Positions 16,596 to 25,658 of a DNA stretch of 64,000 nucleotides are shown here, in pieces. How positions within the stretch are numbered: the stretch's first letter is position 1; the number at the start of each line of letters is the position of its first letter. The notes beneath the pieces are model-generated. The model searched no databases, was not told the origin of the DNA, and was given only the letters and a program-made list of their open reading frames with translations. This DNA is from UBA7672 sp041398245. GTDB lineage: Bacteria; Pseudomonadota; Alphaproteobacteria; Caulobacterales; Hyphomonadaceae. Location of the stretch: assembly GCA_041398245.1 (NCBI GenBank), contig JAWKVC010000006.1, positions 124,001 to 188,000 on the forward strand, read 5' to 3'. Both the position numbers and the translations under genes were made by a program.

Positions 16596-17042
16596 ATGGG
16601 CTGGCGCACCGACATCCTGGGTGAGACATTCACGGCTGTTGATTTCAGCGAGACCGGGTTCTTCGGTCTGCCCTGCGTCTATCTGATGGCGCACATGGAA
16701 GGCGGCGACGTCCGCATTCACTATGCGGGACAGACCCACCGGCTCAGCCAGCGCTATGCCGGCCATCATCAACTGGCGGCGGCGAAGGCGCTCGGCGCAA
16801 CCCATGCGCTGGTGCTGGTCGCGCCCGGCGCCCGCGACCGGCGCGAGTTCGAGACGCTGCTGCGCTGGTACTACCGGCCGCCGCTCAATCTCGAAGAGAT
16901 TCCAACCCACATGCAGGCGTGGCGGGCGGCCATGCATTTCGGCAAGACCGGGATCGCGGATCTCGCCCGCGCGGCGCATCTCAGCGGTGCGCGCCCACTG
17001 CTGCCGGCCTGGACCAACCGGCCGAAGGCGGCGCGGGGCTGA
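16596..17042 (+). CDS. GIY-YIG-like nuclease domain protein
   Basis: A 148-residue single-domain protein. VYLM (about residue 27) and YAGQT (about residue 43) occupy the GIY and YIG positions, the arginine comes in HRLSQRYAGHH, a Glu in RREFETLL is at the metal-binding position and PPLN closes the domain. The layout fits a GIY-YIG endonuclease domain, though the two signature tripeptides are variant. No DNA-binding extension is present. GGAGG at 16586-16590 sets the start at ATG 16596. It lies upstream of ecm without an obvious functional link. The role could be DNA repair or a remnant of a mobile nuclease. Confidence 0.6.
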   Translation: MGWRTDILGETFTAVDFSETGFFGLPCVYLMAHMEGGDVRIHYAGQTHRLSQRYAGHHQLAAAKALGATHALVLVAPGARDRREFETLLRWYYRPPLNLEEIPTHMQAWRAAMHFGKTGIADLARAAHLSGARPLLPAWTNRPKAARG

Positions 17043-17114
17043 CGCGCAACATATTCAGGTGGTTAAGCCCGTGCGGCGGCACGGCCTTGCCGACCCGGCT
17101 TGCCACGGCGCGGG

Positions 17115-17140
17115 GATTGCAGTTTTGTGCCTTCGCAATC
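17115..17140. promoter_or_regulatory. Candidate operator upstream of ecm (inverted repeat)
   Basis: GATTGC (17115-17120) and GCAATC (17135-17140) form a perfect inverted repeat with a 14-base spacer, 16 bases before the ecm ATG. The left part, ATTGCAGT, is the same as one end of the ccr upstream element read on its coding strand. The position would suit a repressor, but no regulator is identified. Confidence 0.4.
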
Positions 17141-17156
17141 GCAGCAAGGGCTCAAG

Positions 17157-19149
17157 ATGGCTGACACCGGAGCGTAATCGTTCCAGCACGATCCGGACCG
17201 GCCGTGGATCTTCCGCACCTATGCAGGACATTCCACCGCCGAGGAGTCGAACAAGCTCTACCGGAAGAACCTCGCGAAGGGGCAGACCGGGCTGTCGATC
17301 GCCTTCGATCTGCCGACGCAGACCGCCTACGATTCCGATCATGTTCTCGCGCGGGGCGAGGTCGGCAAGGTGGGCGTGCCCATCGGCCACCTCGGCGACA
17401 TGCGTCAGCTGTTCGACCAGATCAAGGTCGAGGAGATGAACACCTCGATGACGATCAACGCCCCGGCGGCGTGGCTGCTGTCGCTCTATGTCGCGCTGGC
17501 GGACGAGCAGGGCGCCGATCGCAAGAAGCTGCAGGGCACGACGCAGAACGACATCATCAAGGAATATCTCTCGCGCGGCACGTATGTGTTTCCGCCCAAG
17601 CCCTCGATGCGGCTGATCTCCGACATGGTGAGCTGGTGCTACACCGAAACGCCGAAATGGAATCCCCTCAACGTCTGCAGCTATCACCTGCAGGAAGCCG
17701 GCGCGACGCCAGAGCAGGAGCTGGCGTTTGCGCTGGCGACAGCCTGCGCCGTGCTCGATACGGTCAAGGCGGGCGGGCAGGTGCCCGACGAAGACTTCAC
17801 GACCGTCTTCAGCCGCATCTCCTTCTTCGTGAACGCCGGCGTGCGCTTCGTCACCGAGATGTGCAAGATGCGCGCGTTCGTCGATCTCTGGGAAGAGATC
17901 GGCCGCGAGCGTTATGGCGTCACCGACGCGCGCGCGTTGCTGTTCCGCTATGGCGTGCAGGTGAACTCGCTGGGCCTCACCGAGCCCCAGCCCGAGAACA
18001 ACGTCTATCGCATCCTGATCGAGGCGCTTGCCGTCACCCTGTCGAAACGCGCCCGCTGCCGCGCGCTGCAGTTGCCGGCCTGGAACGAGGCGCTCGGCCT
18101 GCCGCGCCCATGGGACCAGCAATGGCCGCTGCGTCTGCAACAGATCTCGCCTACGAGACCGACCTCCTCGAATACGAAGACCTGTTCGATGGATCGCACG
18201 TCGTGCAGCCAAGACCGAAGCGTTGAAGGATGGCGCGCGCGCGATGCTGACGCAGCTCGACGCCAGTGGCGGCGCCATCGACAATGTCGAGTTCATGAAG
18301 AAACAACTGGTCGACAGCCAGCGCGCGCGCCTCAAGGAGATCGAGGCCGGCCGCCAGATCGTCGTCGGCGTCAACCGCTACGAGACAACGGAAGCCAGCC
18401 CGCTGTCGGGCGGGGATGGCGCAATCATGGCGACCGACCATGGCGCCGAAAGCCGCCAGATCGCCAAGCTGAAAGCCTGGCGCGCGCAACGCAATGACGA
18501 GGCGGTCGCCAATGCGCTGGGCGAGCTGCGCGCGGCGGCGGTCAGCGGCGCGAACATCATGCCGCCCTCCATCGCGGCGGCGAAAGCCGGCGTGACGGTT
18601 GGCGAATGGGGCGCAGCCCTGCGCGAGACTTTCGGCGAATACCGTGGCCCCACGGGCGTCGCGCTGGTGATCGAGACCGAAGGCGATGAAGACCTCGAAG
18701 CCGTGAAGGGCGAGGTCGAACGCGTCTCGAAGAAGCTCGGCCGCACGCTCACCTATGTGGTCGGCAAGCCGGGGCTCGATGGCCACTCGAACGGCTCCGA
18801 ACAGATTGCGGCCCGCGCACGGCAGGCCGGCATGAAGGTCGTCTATGAAGGCATCCGCTTCACGCCCGAAGAGATCGTGCAGCAGGCCATCGACAGCGGC
18901 GCGCACGTCGTCGGCCTGTCGATCCTGTCGGGCTCCCACCTCGACCTTGTGAAGGAAACCGTTGGCATCCTGCGCGCCAAAGGCCTCGACATCCCTGTCG
19001 TCGTCGGCGGCATCATTCCGGATTCGGACGCGATGGCGCTGAAGCAGATGGGCGTTCGCCGCGTCTACACGCCGAAGGACTACAAGATCACCCAGATCAT
19101 GGGCGATGTGGTCAAGGTCGTCGAGGAAACGCTGAAGGCGGCGGAGTAG
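17157..19149 (+). CDS. ecm: Ethylmalonyl-CoA mutase (MeaA-type), reading frame interrupted
   Basis: An adenosylcobalamin-dependent mutase converting (2R)-ethylmalonyl-CoA to (2S)-methylsuccinyl-CoA. The N-terminal catalytic part reads WIFRTYAGHSTAEESNK, AFDLPTQTAYDSDH, LQGTTQNDIIKEYLSRG and NVCSYHLQEAGATP; the C-terminal B12 domain has LDGHSNG (DxHxxG, the cobalt-ligating histidine) near 18778, then GLSILSGSH and VVVGGIIP. Three lesions break it: an in-frame TAA at 17175 six codons after the ATG, a one-base loss near 18146 (ATCTC for ATCCTC) and another near 18208 (CAGCC for CAGGCC). Each repair restores a family-like sequence, so sequencing error is the likely cause. The pattern favours Ecm over methylmalonyl-CoA mutase. 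Confidence 0.85.
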
Positions 19150-19259
19150 CGCCAATCCGATCTCGCAAGACTTAGGCGAAGCGCTGGCTTGCTCCACGTC
19201 AAGCGCCTGCGCGCGGCTGCCCGCATAGTGGTCGCCAGCCGAGCGCGCGGAGTCCTGTC

Positions 19260-19844
19260 ATGGCCAAGTCGATCCTGATCCTGCAGGGCCATCCGCATTC
19301 CGGAGGTAAACATTTCTGTCACGCACTGGCCGACGCCTACGCTGCTGGCGCCAAGGCCGGCGGCCATCAGGTCAAGCGGCTCGATCTTGCCGCGCTCGAC
19401 TTTCCGATGCTGCGCGATCCCGCCGACTTCCTGACGGCGGCTCCCGATGCGATCCGCAAGGCGCAGGACATGGTGACCTGGTCGAACCACCTGGTTGTCA
19501 TCTATCCGCTCTGGCTCGGCACCATGCCGGCGGTGGTGAAGGCCTTCTTCGAACAGCTCGCGCGCAACAATTTCGCCATCGGCGCCAGCGAGAATGGCGG
19601 TTGGCCGCGACAGATGCTCAAGGGCCGCTCGGCCCGCGTCATCGTCACAATGGGCATGCCATCCATGGCCTACAAGCTGTTCTTCGGCGCGCATGGCGTG
19701 CGCGGCTTTGAAAGCGGCATCCTCGGCATGTCGGGGATCAAGCCTGTGCGCGAAACGCTGATCGGCGGCGCGGCCGGGCTCAGCGAGAAGCAGGCGGCGC
19801 AATGGTTCGCCCGCATCAAGGCGCTCGGGGAAAAGGGAGAATAG
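19260..19844 (+). CDS. Flavodoxin-fold NAD(P)H-dependent oxidoreductase
   Basis: A 194-residue protein of the NAD(P)H quinone reductase (Flavodoxin_2, KefF/MdaB-like) family. ILQGHPHSGG at the N-terminus binds the FMN or FAD phosphate, YPLWLGTMPAVVKAFFEQ is the conserved core motif and VTMGMPSMAY follows. Such enzymes perform two-electron reduction of quinones or other electrophiles in the cytoplasm. ATG 19260 has GGAG 8 bases upstream. It sits downstream of ecm with 110 bases between and appears to be its own unit, possibly followed by csaA. Confidence 0.8.
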   Translation: MAKSILILQGHPHSGGKHFCHALADAYAAGAKAGGHQVKRLDLAALDFPMLRDPADFLTAAPDAIRKAQDMVTWSNHLVVIYPLWLGTMPAVVKAFFEQLARNNFAIGASENGGWPRQMLKGRSARVIVTMGMPSMAYKLFFGAHGVRGFESGILGMSGIKPVRETLIGGAAGLSEKQAAQWFARIKALGEKGE

Positions 19845-19919
19845 CCCCGCTGCACGAAGCATGCAGTTGCAGCGTCAAGGCGGTCGGCGTACGCGGCGCG
19901 CAACAGGAGTTCGCCGCTT

Positions 19920-20264
19920 ATGCTGACGCCGCAGATCACGTTCGATGACTTCCTGAAGGTTGATGTCCGCGTCGGCGTGGTCATCGGCGCCGAACCTTTT
20001 CCCGAAGCGCGCAAGCCCGCGATCAAGCTGCGCATCGATTTCGGGCCGGAGGTCGGCGAGAAGAAATCCTCCGCCCAGATCACGAAATACTATTCGCCTG
20101 ATCAGCTGGTCGGAAAACGTGTGCTCGCGGTGGTCAATTTCCCGCCGCGCCAGATCGGCAAGTTCATGTCCGAAGTGCTGACGCTCGGCGTGCCCGATGA
20201 GGACGGCGAAGTCGTGCTGATTGCGCCGGACAGGGAAACGCCCGTGGGCGGCCGCCTCTTCTAG
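19920..20264 (+). CDS. csaA: tRNA-binding protein CsaA
   Basis: A 114-residue OB-fold protein: ITFDDFLKVDVRVGVV at the start, IDFGPEVGEKKSSAQIT in the middle and VNFPPRQIGKFMSEVL then VLIAPDRETPVGGRL at the end match CsaA, which resembles the C-terminal tRNA-binding domain of methionyl-tRNA synthetase and has been described as an export-related chaperone. Length is that of the family. AGGAG 11 bases upstream supports ATG 19920. Its stop overlaps the stop of the convergent MarR gene by 4 bases. Confidence 0.9.
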   Translation: MLTPQITFDDFLKVDVRVGVVIGAEPFPEARKPAIKLRIDFGPEVGEKKSSAQITKYYSPDQLVGKRVLAVVNFPPRQIGKFMSEVLTLGVPDEDGEVVLIAPDRETPVGGRLF

Positions 20265-20806
20265 TCTTCGCTCGAACCCGCAGGCTTGCGGGTGGAGCAG
20301 GAGGTCGCCGCCTTCCTGACGGCGCGCAGCTCATTCATCAGCGACATCCAGCGTCCTGCGCCGATGGCGTCGACCAGTTCCGCCTGAACGCGGGACCAGG
20401 CCGGCGTCGCCTTGTCCAGCCGGTTGCGGCCTTCAGGCGTCAGGCTCAGCAGACGCTGGCGGCGATCTGTTCCCCGCTGCACGGCGACGAGACCTTCATC
20501 CGCCAACGGACGAATGGCGCGCGGAATGCCGGACGCATCCATGCCCAGTACATCTGCGAGCGCGCCGACAGTCATCGGCCCCATGTTTCCCAGCGTCATC
20601 ATCAGATTGAACTGATGGCCGGTCAGGCCGTGGGGCGCGAGCGCGGGATCATAGGCCGACACGACAGCGCGCGAGACGCGAGCGATATGGCGCAGGATGC
20701 AGGCGTCGGGCGAGGTCGCGGTAACAGAACTCGCAGGCGCGGACACGATCTGGTCCGGCCCCCCTCTTCGCGGGGCGAAATGGTCCGCCATGTTCAATTC
20801 CGACAT
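20261..20806 (-). CDS. MarR family transcriptional regulator
   Basis: A 181-residue winged helix protein. The helix-turn-helix reads MTVGALADVLGMDASGIPRAI with wing DEGLVAVQRGTDRRQRLLSLT, a clear MarR signature. The preceding LTGHQFNLMMTLGNMG is the usual first helix. ATG 20806 or 20791 is the start; the frame further upstream is the shadow of the neighbour. It is co-directional with the EamA and gluQRS genes just upstream and may be transcribed with them. Target and ligand unknown. Confidence 0.85.
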   Translation of the reverse strand: MSELNMADHFAPRRGGPDQIVSAPASSVTATSPDACILRHIARVSRAVVSAYDPALAPHGLTGHQFNLMMTLGNMGPMTVGALADVLGMDASGIPRAIRPLADEGLVAVQRGTDRRQRLLSLTPEGRNRLDKATPAWSRVQAELVDAIGAGRWMSLMNELRAVRKAATSCSTRKPAGSSED

Positions 20807-20861
20807 TGCCTTGCGGCAATCCTGATCCCGGACCAACGAGTACCGGGCAGGGCCTTGCGCG

Positions 20862-21734
20862 TCAACGCCGCCCGGCCAGCCACACCCCGAACAGCACCAG
20901 CACGCAGCCTGCCAGCTGGAGCTGTGTGAGGGATTCATTGAACAGCGGCCAGGCAACCAGCGCGCCGGTCACCGGCTGGATCAGCAACAGAATGCCTGCG
21001 AGCGCGGCGGGTGTTCTGCCCACGCCGGCGACAATCAGGCCCTGTCCCAGAACGTGCGCCACTACGGCCAGCGCCAGCGGCATGACGAACCACGAGGCGT
21101 CAGGCGGGACGAGGTTTTCCCCCTTGATCGCCGTGGCCCCTGCGGAAACCACAAAGGTCGCCAGCGTTGACCACAGCAGAACATTCATCGCGGGCATCGT
21201 GCGGCGCGCCAGCTTGGCGAAGAAGAGGTAGAGCCCGACCATCACGGCGGCGAGCGTCGCGAGAAGGTCGCCCGTGAGCCCGGATGCGCCGCCATCGGCC
21301 GCGCCGCGCGACAGCAGCAGCGCGCCGAACAGGGCGACGCCAAGCGCCCATGGCCAGATGCGTGTCGGCCGCTCGCCCAGCGCAATCCAGGCGACAAGTC
21401 CCACCGAGGCGTTGCCCAGATTGACGAGGAAGGTCGCGTTGGCGACCGAGGTCATCACAAGCGAGGCGTGCCAGAAGGCGATGTCGAAGCCGAAGAAGGT
21501 CCCGGCCAGCAAGGCCATGGCGGATGGCTTTCCGATCCGTCCGCCGCGCGACCAGATGACGGCGGCGATGAGGGGCAGGGCGAAGGCGAAGCGCCAGAAT
21601 GCGGTCGCCTGCGGTTCGAACGGCGACAGGCGCAGCCCGATCGGGGCGAAGCCGATAGCCACGGCGCCAGCGGCCATCATCAGGGGTCCGACCCAGGATG
21701 GCGTCGGCGACAGCGTGGCGGCAGGCGTGTTCAA
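20862..21734 (-). CDS. EamA (drug/metabolite transporter superfamily) protein
   Basis: A 290-residue protein of about ten membrane helices in two repeated EamA halves. The first ends with NLGNASVGLVAWIALGERP and the second with LLIQPVTGALVAWPLFNESL, the characteristic end-of-half glutamate motifs. The substrate cannot be inferred. Its start is TTG 21734, overlapping the stop of gluQRS, so the two are translationally coupled. Confidence 0.85.
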   Translation of the reverse strand: MNTPAATLSPTPSWVGPLMMAAGAVAIGFAPIGLRLSPFEPQATAFWRFAFALPLIAAVIWSRGGRIGKPSAMALLAGTFFGFDIAFWHASLVMTSVANATFLVNLGNASVGLVAWIALGERPTRIWPWALGVALFGALLLSRGAADGGASGLTGDLLATLAAVMVGLYLFFAKLARRTMPAMNVLLWSTLATFVVSAGATAIKGENLVPPDASWFVMPLALAVVAHVLGQGLIVAGVGRTPAALAGILLLIQPVTGALVAWPLFNESLTQLQLAGCVLVLFGVWLAGRR

Positions 21735-22603
21735 GCTGGCAATCCGATGCGGGCGCGAATGTCGGCGGGAGATAGGCCCGATGCGCGCAGGGCCGCAAGC
21801 GTTACGGCGCCATCGCGTTTGGCGAAGCGCTTTCCGTCGGGGCCGGTGATCAGCGGATGGTGCAGATAAATCGGAGTCGCCAGGCCGAGCAGGCGCTGGA
21901 GCAGCACGTGGATGTGGGTGGAGGCGCGAAGATCCTCGCCGCGGACAATGTGCGTCACGCCCTGCAAGGCGTCGTCGTGAACAACCGAGAGATGATAGCT
22001 GGTCGGCGTGTCCTTGCGCGCGAGGATGACATCGCCGAGAGATTCTGGATGCGCCGTTATGATGCGTTCCGCATTCGATCCGGCGTCGCGCTCGGCAAAA
22101 ACCAATCGCGCGAAGTCTTCGCCTATGAGGTCTTGTGAATATCTGACCGACAGGCGCCAGGCGAAGGCGTCGCCCCGCGCAACGCGCATCTCTTCTTCAT
22201 CGGCGCTCATCGGACTCGCAGGCCCGCGATAGATCACGCCATCGGGGCCTTCGCCCGCGCCGTGCGGCGCGGACATGGCCTGCTCCATGATTTCACGGCG
22301 GGTCAGGAAGCAGCGATAGACGACGCCAAGCGCCTGCAGCTTCGCCAGCGCGGCGGCATAGTCCGCCATGTGATCAGACTGACGCCGCACGGGTTCGGGC
22401 CAGTGCAGCCCGAGCCAGGCAAGATCCTCGAAAATGCCGGCCTCGAATTCAGGCCGGCAGCGCCCGCGATCGATGTCCTCGATCCGCAGCAGGAAGTCGC
22501 CGCCATGGGTCTCGGCCATCTGATAGGCGAGGATCGCCGAATAAGCATGGCCGAGATGGAGCCGGCCAGTCGGGCTGGGTGCAAAGCGCGTGACGAAACG
22601 CAC
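21731..22603 (-). CDS. gluQRS: Glutamyl-Q tRNA(Asp) synthetase
   Basis: A 290-residue truncated glutamyl-tRNA synthetase paralogue. It has the catalytic class I motifs FAPSPTGRLHLGHAYSA (HLGH as HIGH at residues 16-19) and a KRFAKRDGA stretch in the KMSKS position, and lacks the anticodon-binding domain. GluQRS charges glutamate onto queuosine at position 34 of tRNA-Asp. The start is GTG 22603, with GGGAGG 7 bases upstream. It heads a unit with the EamA transporter gene. Confidence 0.9.
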   Translation of the reverse strand: MRFVTRFAPSPTGRLHLGHAYSAILAYQMAETHGGDFLLRIEDIDRGRCRPEFEAGIFEDLAWLGLHWPEPVRRQSDHMADYAAALAKLQALGVVYRCFLTRREIMEQAMSAPHGAGEGPDGVIYRGPASPMSADEEEMRVARGDAFAWRLSVRYSQDLIGEDFARLVFAERDAGSNAERIITAHPESLGDVILARKDTPTSYHLSVVHDDALQGVTHIVRGEDLRASTHIHVLLQRLLGLATPIYLHHPLITGPDGKRFAKRDGAVTLAALRASGLSPADIRARIGLPA

Positions 22604-22638
22604 GCCGCCGCCTCCCGTCTGGCTATCGGCTCCGCCGG

Positions 22639-24654
22639 CTACTTGCTGTGCTCCATACGCACGCCAAGCTGCTGGATCACCTGCGACGGCGACAGCATAC
22701 CGTTGGCGGCGCCCATGCCGACATTGGCCATCTGGGCGAACGGCATCGGTTGTCCCGGCTGGATCGCGAAGCGCAGCCGGCCGCCCGACTCGAGGAATCC
22801 GGCCACCGGCTCAAGCAGACCGCGAACTTCCGGGAACTGGCCGCTGGCCTGCACGGCGAGCGAGCGGATGCCCAGCGCGGCTGTCTCGCGGAGCTGATCG
22901 CCGGACATGTCCGACGGTCCGAGGCCCATGTCGAACCCGCCCATCTGCTGGCCCATATCGGCCGCCAGCGCGAAGATCTTCCCGAGGCCGCCATTGTCGG
23001 CGAGGTTGATCTCGACGAGCTTCAGCTTCGACTGGTCGGAGAACAGACGCGACAGCGCCTGCATGTTGGCGCGTGAAGGATCGGCCGGGACGAGATCGGT
23101 CACCGCCTTGTAGCTCGGGAAGCCGCCTTCGTATTTTGCGTCGACATTGATGAGGCCGTCACCGCCAAGCGACAGGTTGAGGCGGGCATCGCCATTGTCG
23201 GCGTTCCAGTTCCAGCCGAACGCGAAGTTCATGCTGGGCTTGGACAGGCCGTGCCGCTTCATCACCTCGACGCCGTCGAGGAAATCCTGGACGCCATAGT
23301 CATAGCCGTGGCCGCTGTCGAAACTCTTGGCCAACGAGGCGATGGCTTCGAAGTCGATCGTCACGCCCTTGGCCGAAGCCTGCAGGTCGGTCGGCACCAG
23401 CCAGTGGAACTTACGCGCATCGAGCGTCGTCTCGGCCGCAGAGAACATCTGCTTGCCGGCCATTTTCATGGACACGTTCTCCGAGCGCCACAGGCCAAGG
23501 CTCCAGAGATCGGTCATGCTCAGCGCCGGCACCTCGCCCTTGGCAAGCTCGCCATAGAACTTGTCCAGACGCAGGTCTTCGAGACCGAAGAAGCCGATGT
23601 TGAATTCCATCTGGCGGGGAACGCCCGGCGCGGACGGATCGGCGCCGAGATCGAAGCTGTAGGCGATGTCGCGCGCGTAGGACGCGTCGAGATCGCTGCC
23701 GCGCAGGCCGCGCGCGCCGAGGCTCTTGACCGAGTAGAGCGCCGAAATCGTCTGGCCGCCCTCGACCATCTGCATGTCGAAGCGCATGTCGAGCGCCGCG
23801 ACCGAGTCGATTCCGAACGCGCGCGTCACCGCCAGCACTTCGTCAAGCGCCGCCATCGGCGACAGCGTCATGCCGCCCTGCGACGACGCCGGCGCGACAA
23901 ACGGCTTCAGGACGATGTCGTCCAGAACGAGCCGGCCATAACTGAAGTCGAACTTCTCCACGCGCGGCGGCGTGTAGTCGTAGTAGTAGTCCGGATCAGG
24001 CGCGTAGGTGTCGTCCTGGAAGAACTCCGGCTCGGTGAAGCCCGGCCAGTCGCGAATCGACGGCTCTTCCGGCTGCTGGAACTTGAGCGGATTGGCCGGC
24101 TCCTCGATTGGGGCTTCCGCCGGGGCCTCGATGGACGGAGCCGGGATCGCGGGCGGATAGTCATACTGAGAATAGGGCGGGGGCGGAGCAAAGCTGCCGT
24201 TCACAAGCTCGGCGACGCCGAAGACGGAAACGTTCTTCGCGTCGATCCGGCGTGCAAGCTTCGCCGTTTCATCCAGCCGCTGGCCCTGCATGCGGGCCTT
24301 CAGCAGCTCAACGTCCAGATCCCAGAGGCGGAGTTCGGCGATGCCGAGACCCACCTGCGGCATGTCGGTCGGCGTGACTTTTACATCAGTCAGCACGGTC
24401 GCGGCCGTTGCGGCGTCGAAAGTGAGCCCGGCCCAGGTGACCGACACTTCCTTGGGCAGGAGCGCGCGCAGGGACGCGAGATCCGCCGCGGCCGTGGCTT
24501 CGCCCTTGATGGTTTCGGATGTCAGCTTGGCGACGTGCGCCTCGACCGATTTGGCGTCGACATCGACGGGGCCCAGCGCGCCGGACCCCTGGCTGCAGGC
24601 GCCAAGCCCGACCGCCATCGCAAACGCCGCAAATCCTGCCTTGATCCCACGCAT
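22639..24654 (-). CDS. Large hypothetical lipoprotein
   Basis: A 671-residue protein with a lipoprotein signal (GFAAFAMAVGLGAC; lipobox LGAC). Residues about 165-250 are a Pro/Glu/Tyr-rich linker (for example PAIPAPSIEAPAEAPIEEP and DPDYYYDYTPP) that separates an N-terminal region of about 160 residues from a C-terminal 400-residue region rich in beta-like repeats such as NIGFFGLEDLRLDKFYGEL. The pattern suggests a periplasmic or outer-membrane beta-rich protein, possibly AsmA/DUF945-like, but I cannot assign it. AGGGAGGG upstream supports ATG 24654. The TPR lipoprotein gene is 96 bases upstream on the same strand. Confidence 0.7.
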   Translation of the reverse strand: MRGIKAGFAAFAMAVGLGACSQGSGALGPVDVDAKSVEAHVAKLTSETIKGEATAAADLASLRALLPKEVSVTWAGLTFDAATAATVLTDVKVTPTDMPQVGLGIAELRLWDLDVELLKARMQGQRLDETAKLARRIDAKNVSVFGVAELVNGSFAPPPPYSQYDYPPAIPAPSIEAPAEAPIEEPANPLKFQQPEEPSIRDWPGFTEPEFFQDDTYAPDPDYYYDYTPPRVEKFDFSYGRLVLDDIVLKPFVAPASSQGGMTLSPMAALDEVLAVTRAFGIDSVAALDMRFDMQMVEGGQTISALYSVKSLGARGLRGSDLDASYARDIAYSFDLGADPSAPGVPRQMEFNIGFFGLEDLRLDKFYGELAKGEVPALSMTDLWSLGLWRSENVSMKMAGKQMFSAAETTLDARKFHWLVPTDLQASAKGVTIDFEAIASLAKSFDSGHGYDYGVQDFLDGVEVMKRHGLSKPSMNFAFGWNWNADNGDARLNLSLGGDGLINVDAKYEGGFPSYKAVTDLVPADPSRANMQALSRLFSDQSKLKLVEINLADNGGLGKIFALAADMGQQMGGFDMGLGPSDMSGDQLRETAALGIRSLAVQASGQFPEVRGLLEPVAGFLESGGRLRFAIQPGQPMPFAQMANVGMGAANGMLSPSQVIQQLGVRMEHSK

Positions 24655-24750
24655 CGCGCCCTCCCTGTAACGCGGGGACAGATAGCGGACGGCGCGACAC
24701 ATGGCGAGCCGCTTGTACAGGCAAAAGCCCGATTTATTTGAATTGTGGGT

Positions 24751-25557
24751 CTAGTTCTGCGTTCCGCGCAGCGTGTCCCACGAGCGGGTCGGGTTCAACA
24801 TGGCGCGAAAGTAATCCCGGTTCGCATCGACCAGCGCCTTGGGCATTTCCGGGCCAGCCGCCGCGGTGACTTCCTCGAACTTGCCCTGCACGCCGAGTAC
24901 GACCATCAGGTTCTGCGTCACGCGGCTGTCGGCGCCGGGCAGGGCGGCGGCCTGGCGCAGTGTCTGTTCGGCAAGACCCGGCTTGCCTTCCAGTGCATAG
25001 GACAGACCGAGATTGGACAGGATTTTCGGATTGTCCGGCGAAAGGTCGAGCGCGCGCCGATAATAGTCCTGCGCCGCAGTGTGCTGATCGAGCGAATCCA
25101 TGGTGACGCCGATGATCGACAGCATGCGCCAGTCGCCCTGACCGGCCAGCTCGGCGCGCGCCAGCGCCATGGCGGCGTCCTGCGCCTTGCCCTGATCGAG
25201 CATCGACTGGGCGAAGATCATGGTGAGTTCGACATCGCCGGGTTTGAGCGCCAGCGATTGCGCCGCGATCTCGGCGGCGCGCGGGCCCGAGCCGATGGAC
25301 CGCAGCACGCGAGCGTATTTCAGCGAGGCTTCGTATTCGTTCGGGTTCTTTTCGTATTCCGCGGCCCAGAACTTGGCTTGCGTCAGCAGGTCCTGCTGTT
25401 CGGCGAGCGCGCGTTCCTCCGGCGTTGCAGGCAGGAGCGGGCTTGTCGCGCTGTCGATCAGCGCCAGTTCCTGCTCGGTCGGCGGCGGCGCGGTGGCGCA
25501 GGCCGAGGCGAGCGCGGCAAGGCTGAGCGCGGCGGCAAGACGGCTGATGGCGGGCAT
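24751..25557 (-). CDS. TPR-repeat lipoprotein, TadD-like
   Basis: A 268-residue protein with lipobox ASAC at the end of its signal and several tetratricopeptide repeats between about residues 75 and 215 (for example YRRALDLSPDNPKILSNLGL and EGKPGLAEQTLRQAAALPGA). The final segment DYFRAMLNPTRSWDTLRG resembles the C-terminus of TadD, the lipoprotein of Flp pilus systems. No other tad gene is in the window, so the pilus role is uncertain. It may form an operon with the large lipoprotein gene downstream. Confidence 0.75.
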   Translation of the reverse strand: MPAISRLAAALSLAALASACATAPPPTEQELALIDSATSPLLPATPEERALAEQQDLLTQAKFWAAEYEKNPNEYEASLKYARVLRSIGSGPRAAEIAAQSLALKPGDVELTMIFAQSMLDQGKAQDAAMALARAELAGQGDWRMLSIIGVTMDSLDQHTAAQDYYRRALDLSPDNPKILSNLGLSYALEGKPGLAEQTLRQAAALPGADSRVTQNLMVVLGVQGKFEEVTAAAGPEMPKALVDANRDYFRAMLNPTRSWDTLRGTQN

Positions 25558-25658
25558 GGGCTGTCCCCTGAATCCAACCGGAGAATCTTACCGGAAGCTT
25601 GACGCCAAGCCGTTCAACGAAGCGTTAATGGGGCTGATTCGATTCCGGGAACCGCCCC

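Noticed and set aside
24751..25557. Tad/Flp pilus gene cluster
   Set aside because: Only a TadD-like TPR lipoprotein is visible; no tadA, tadB, tadC, cpaB or flp genes are nearby.
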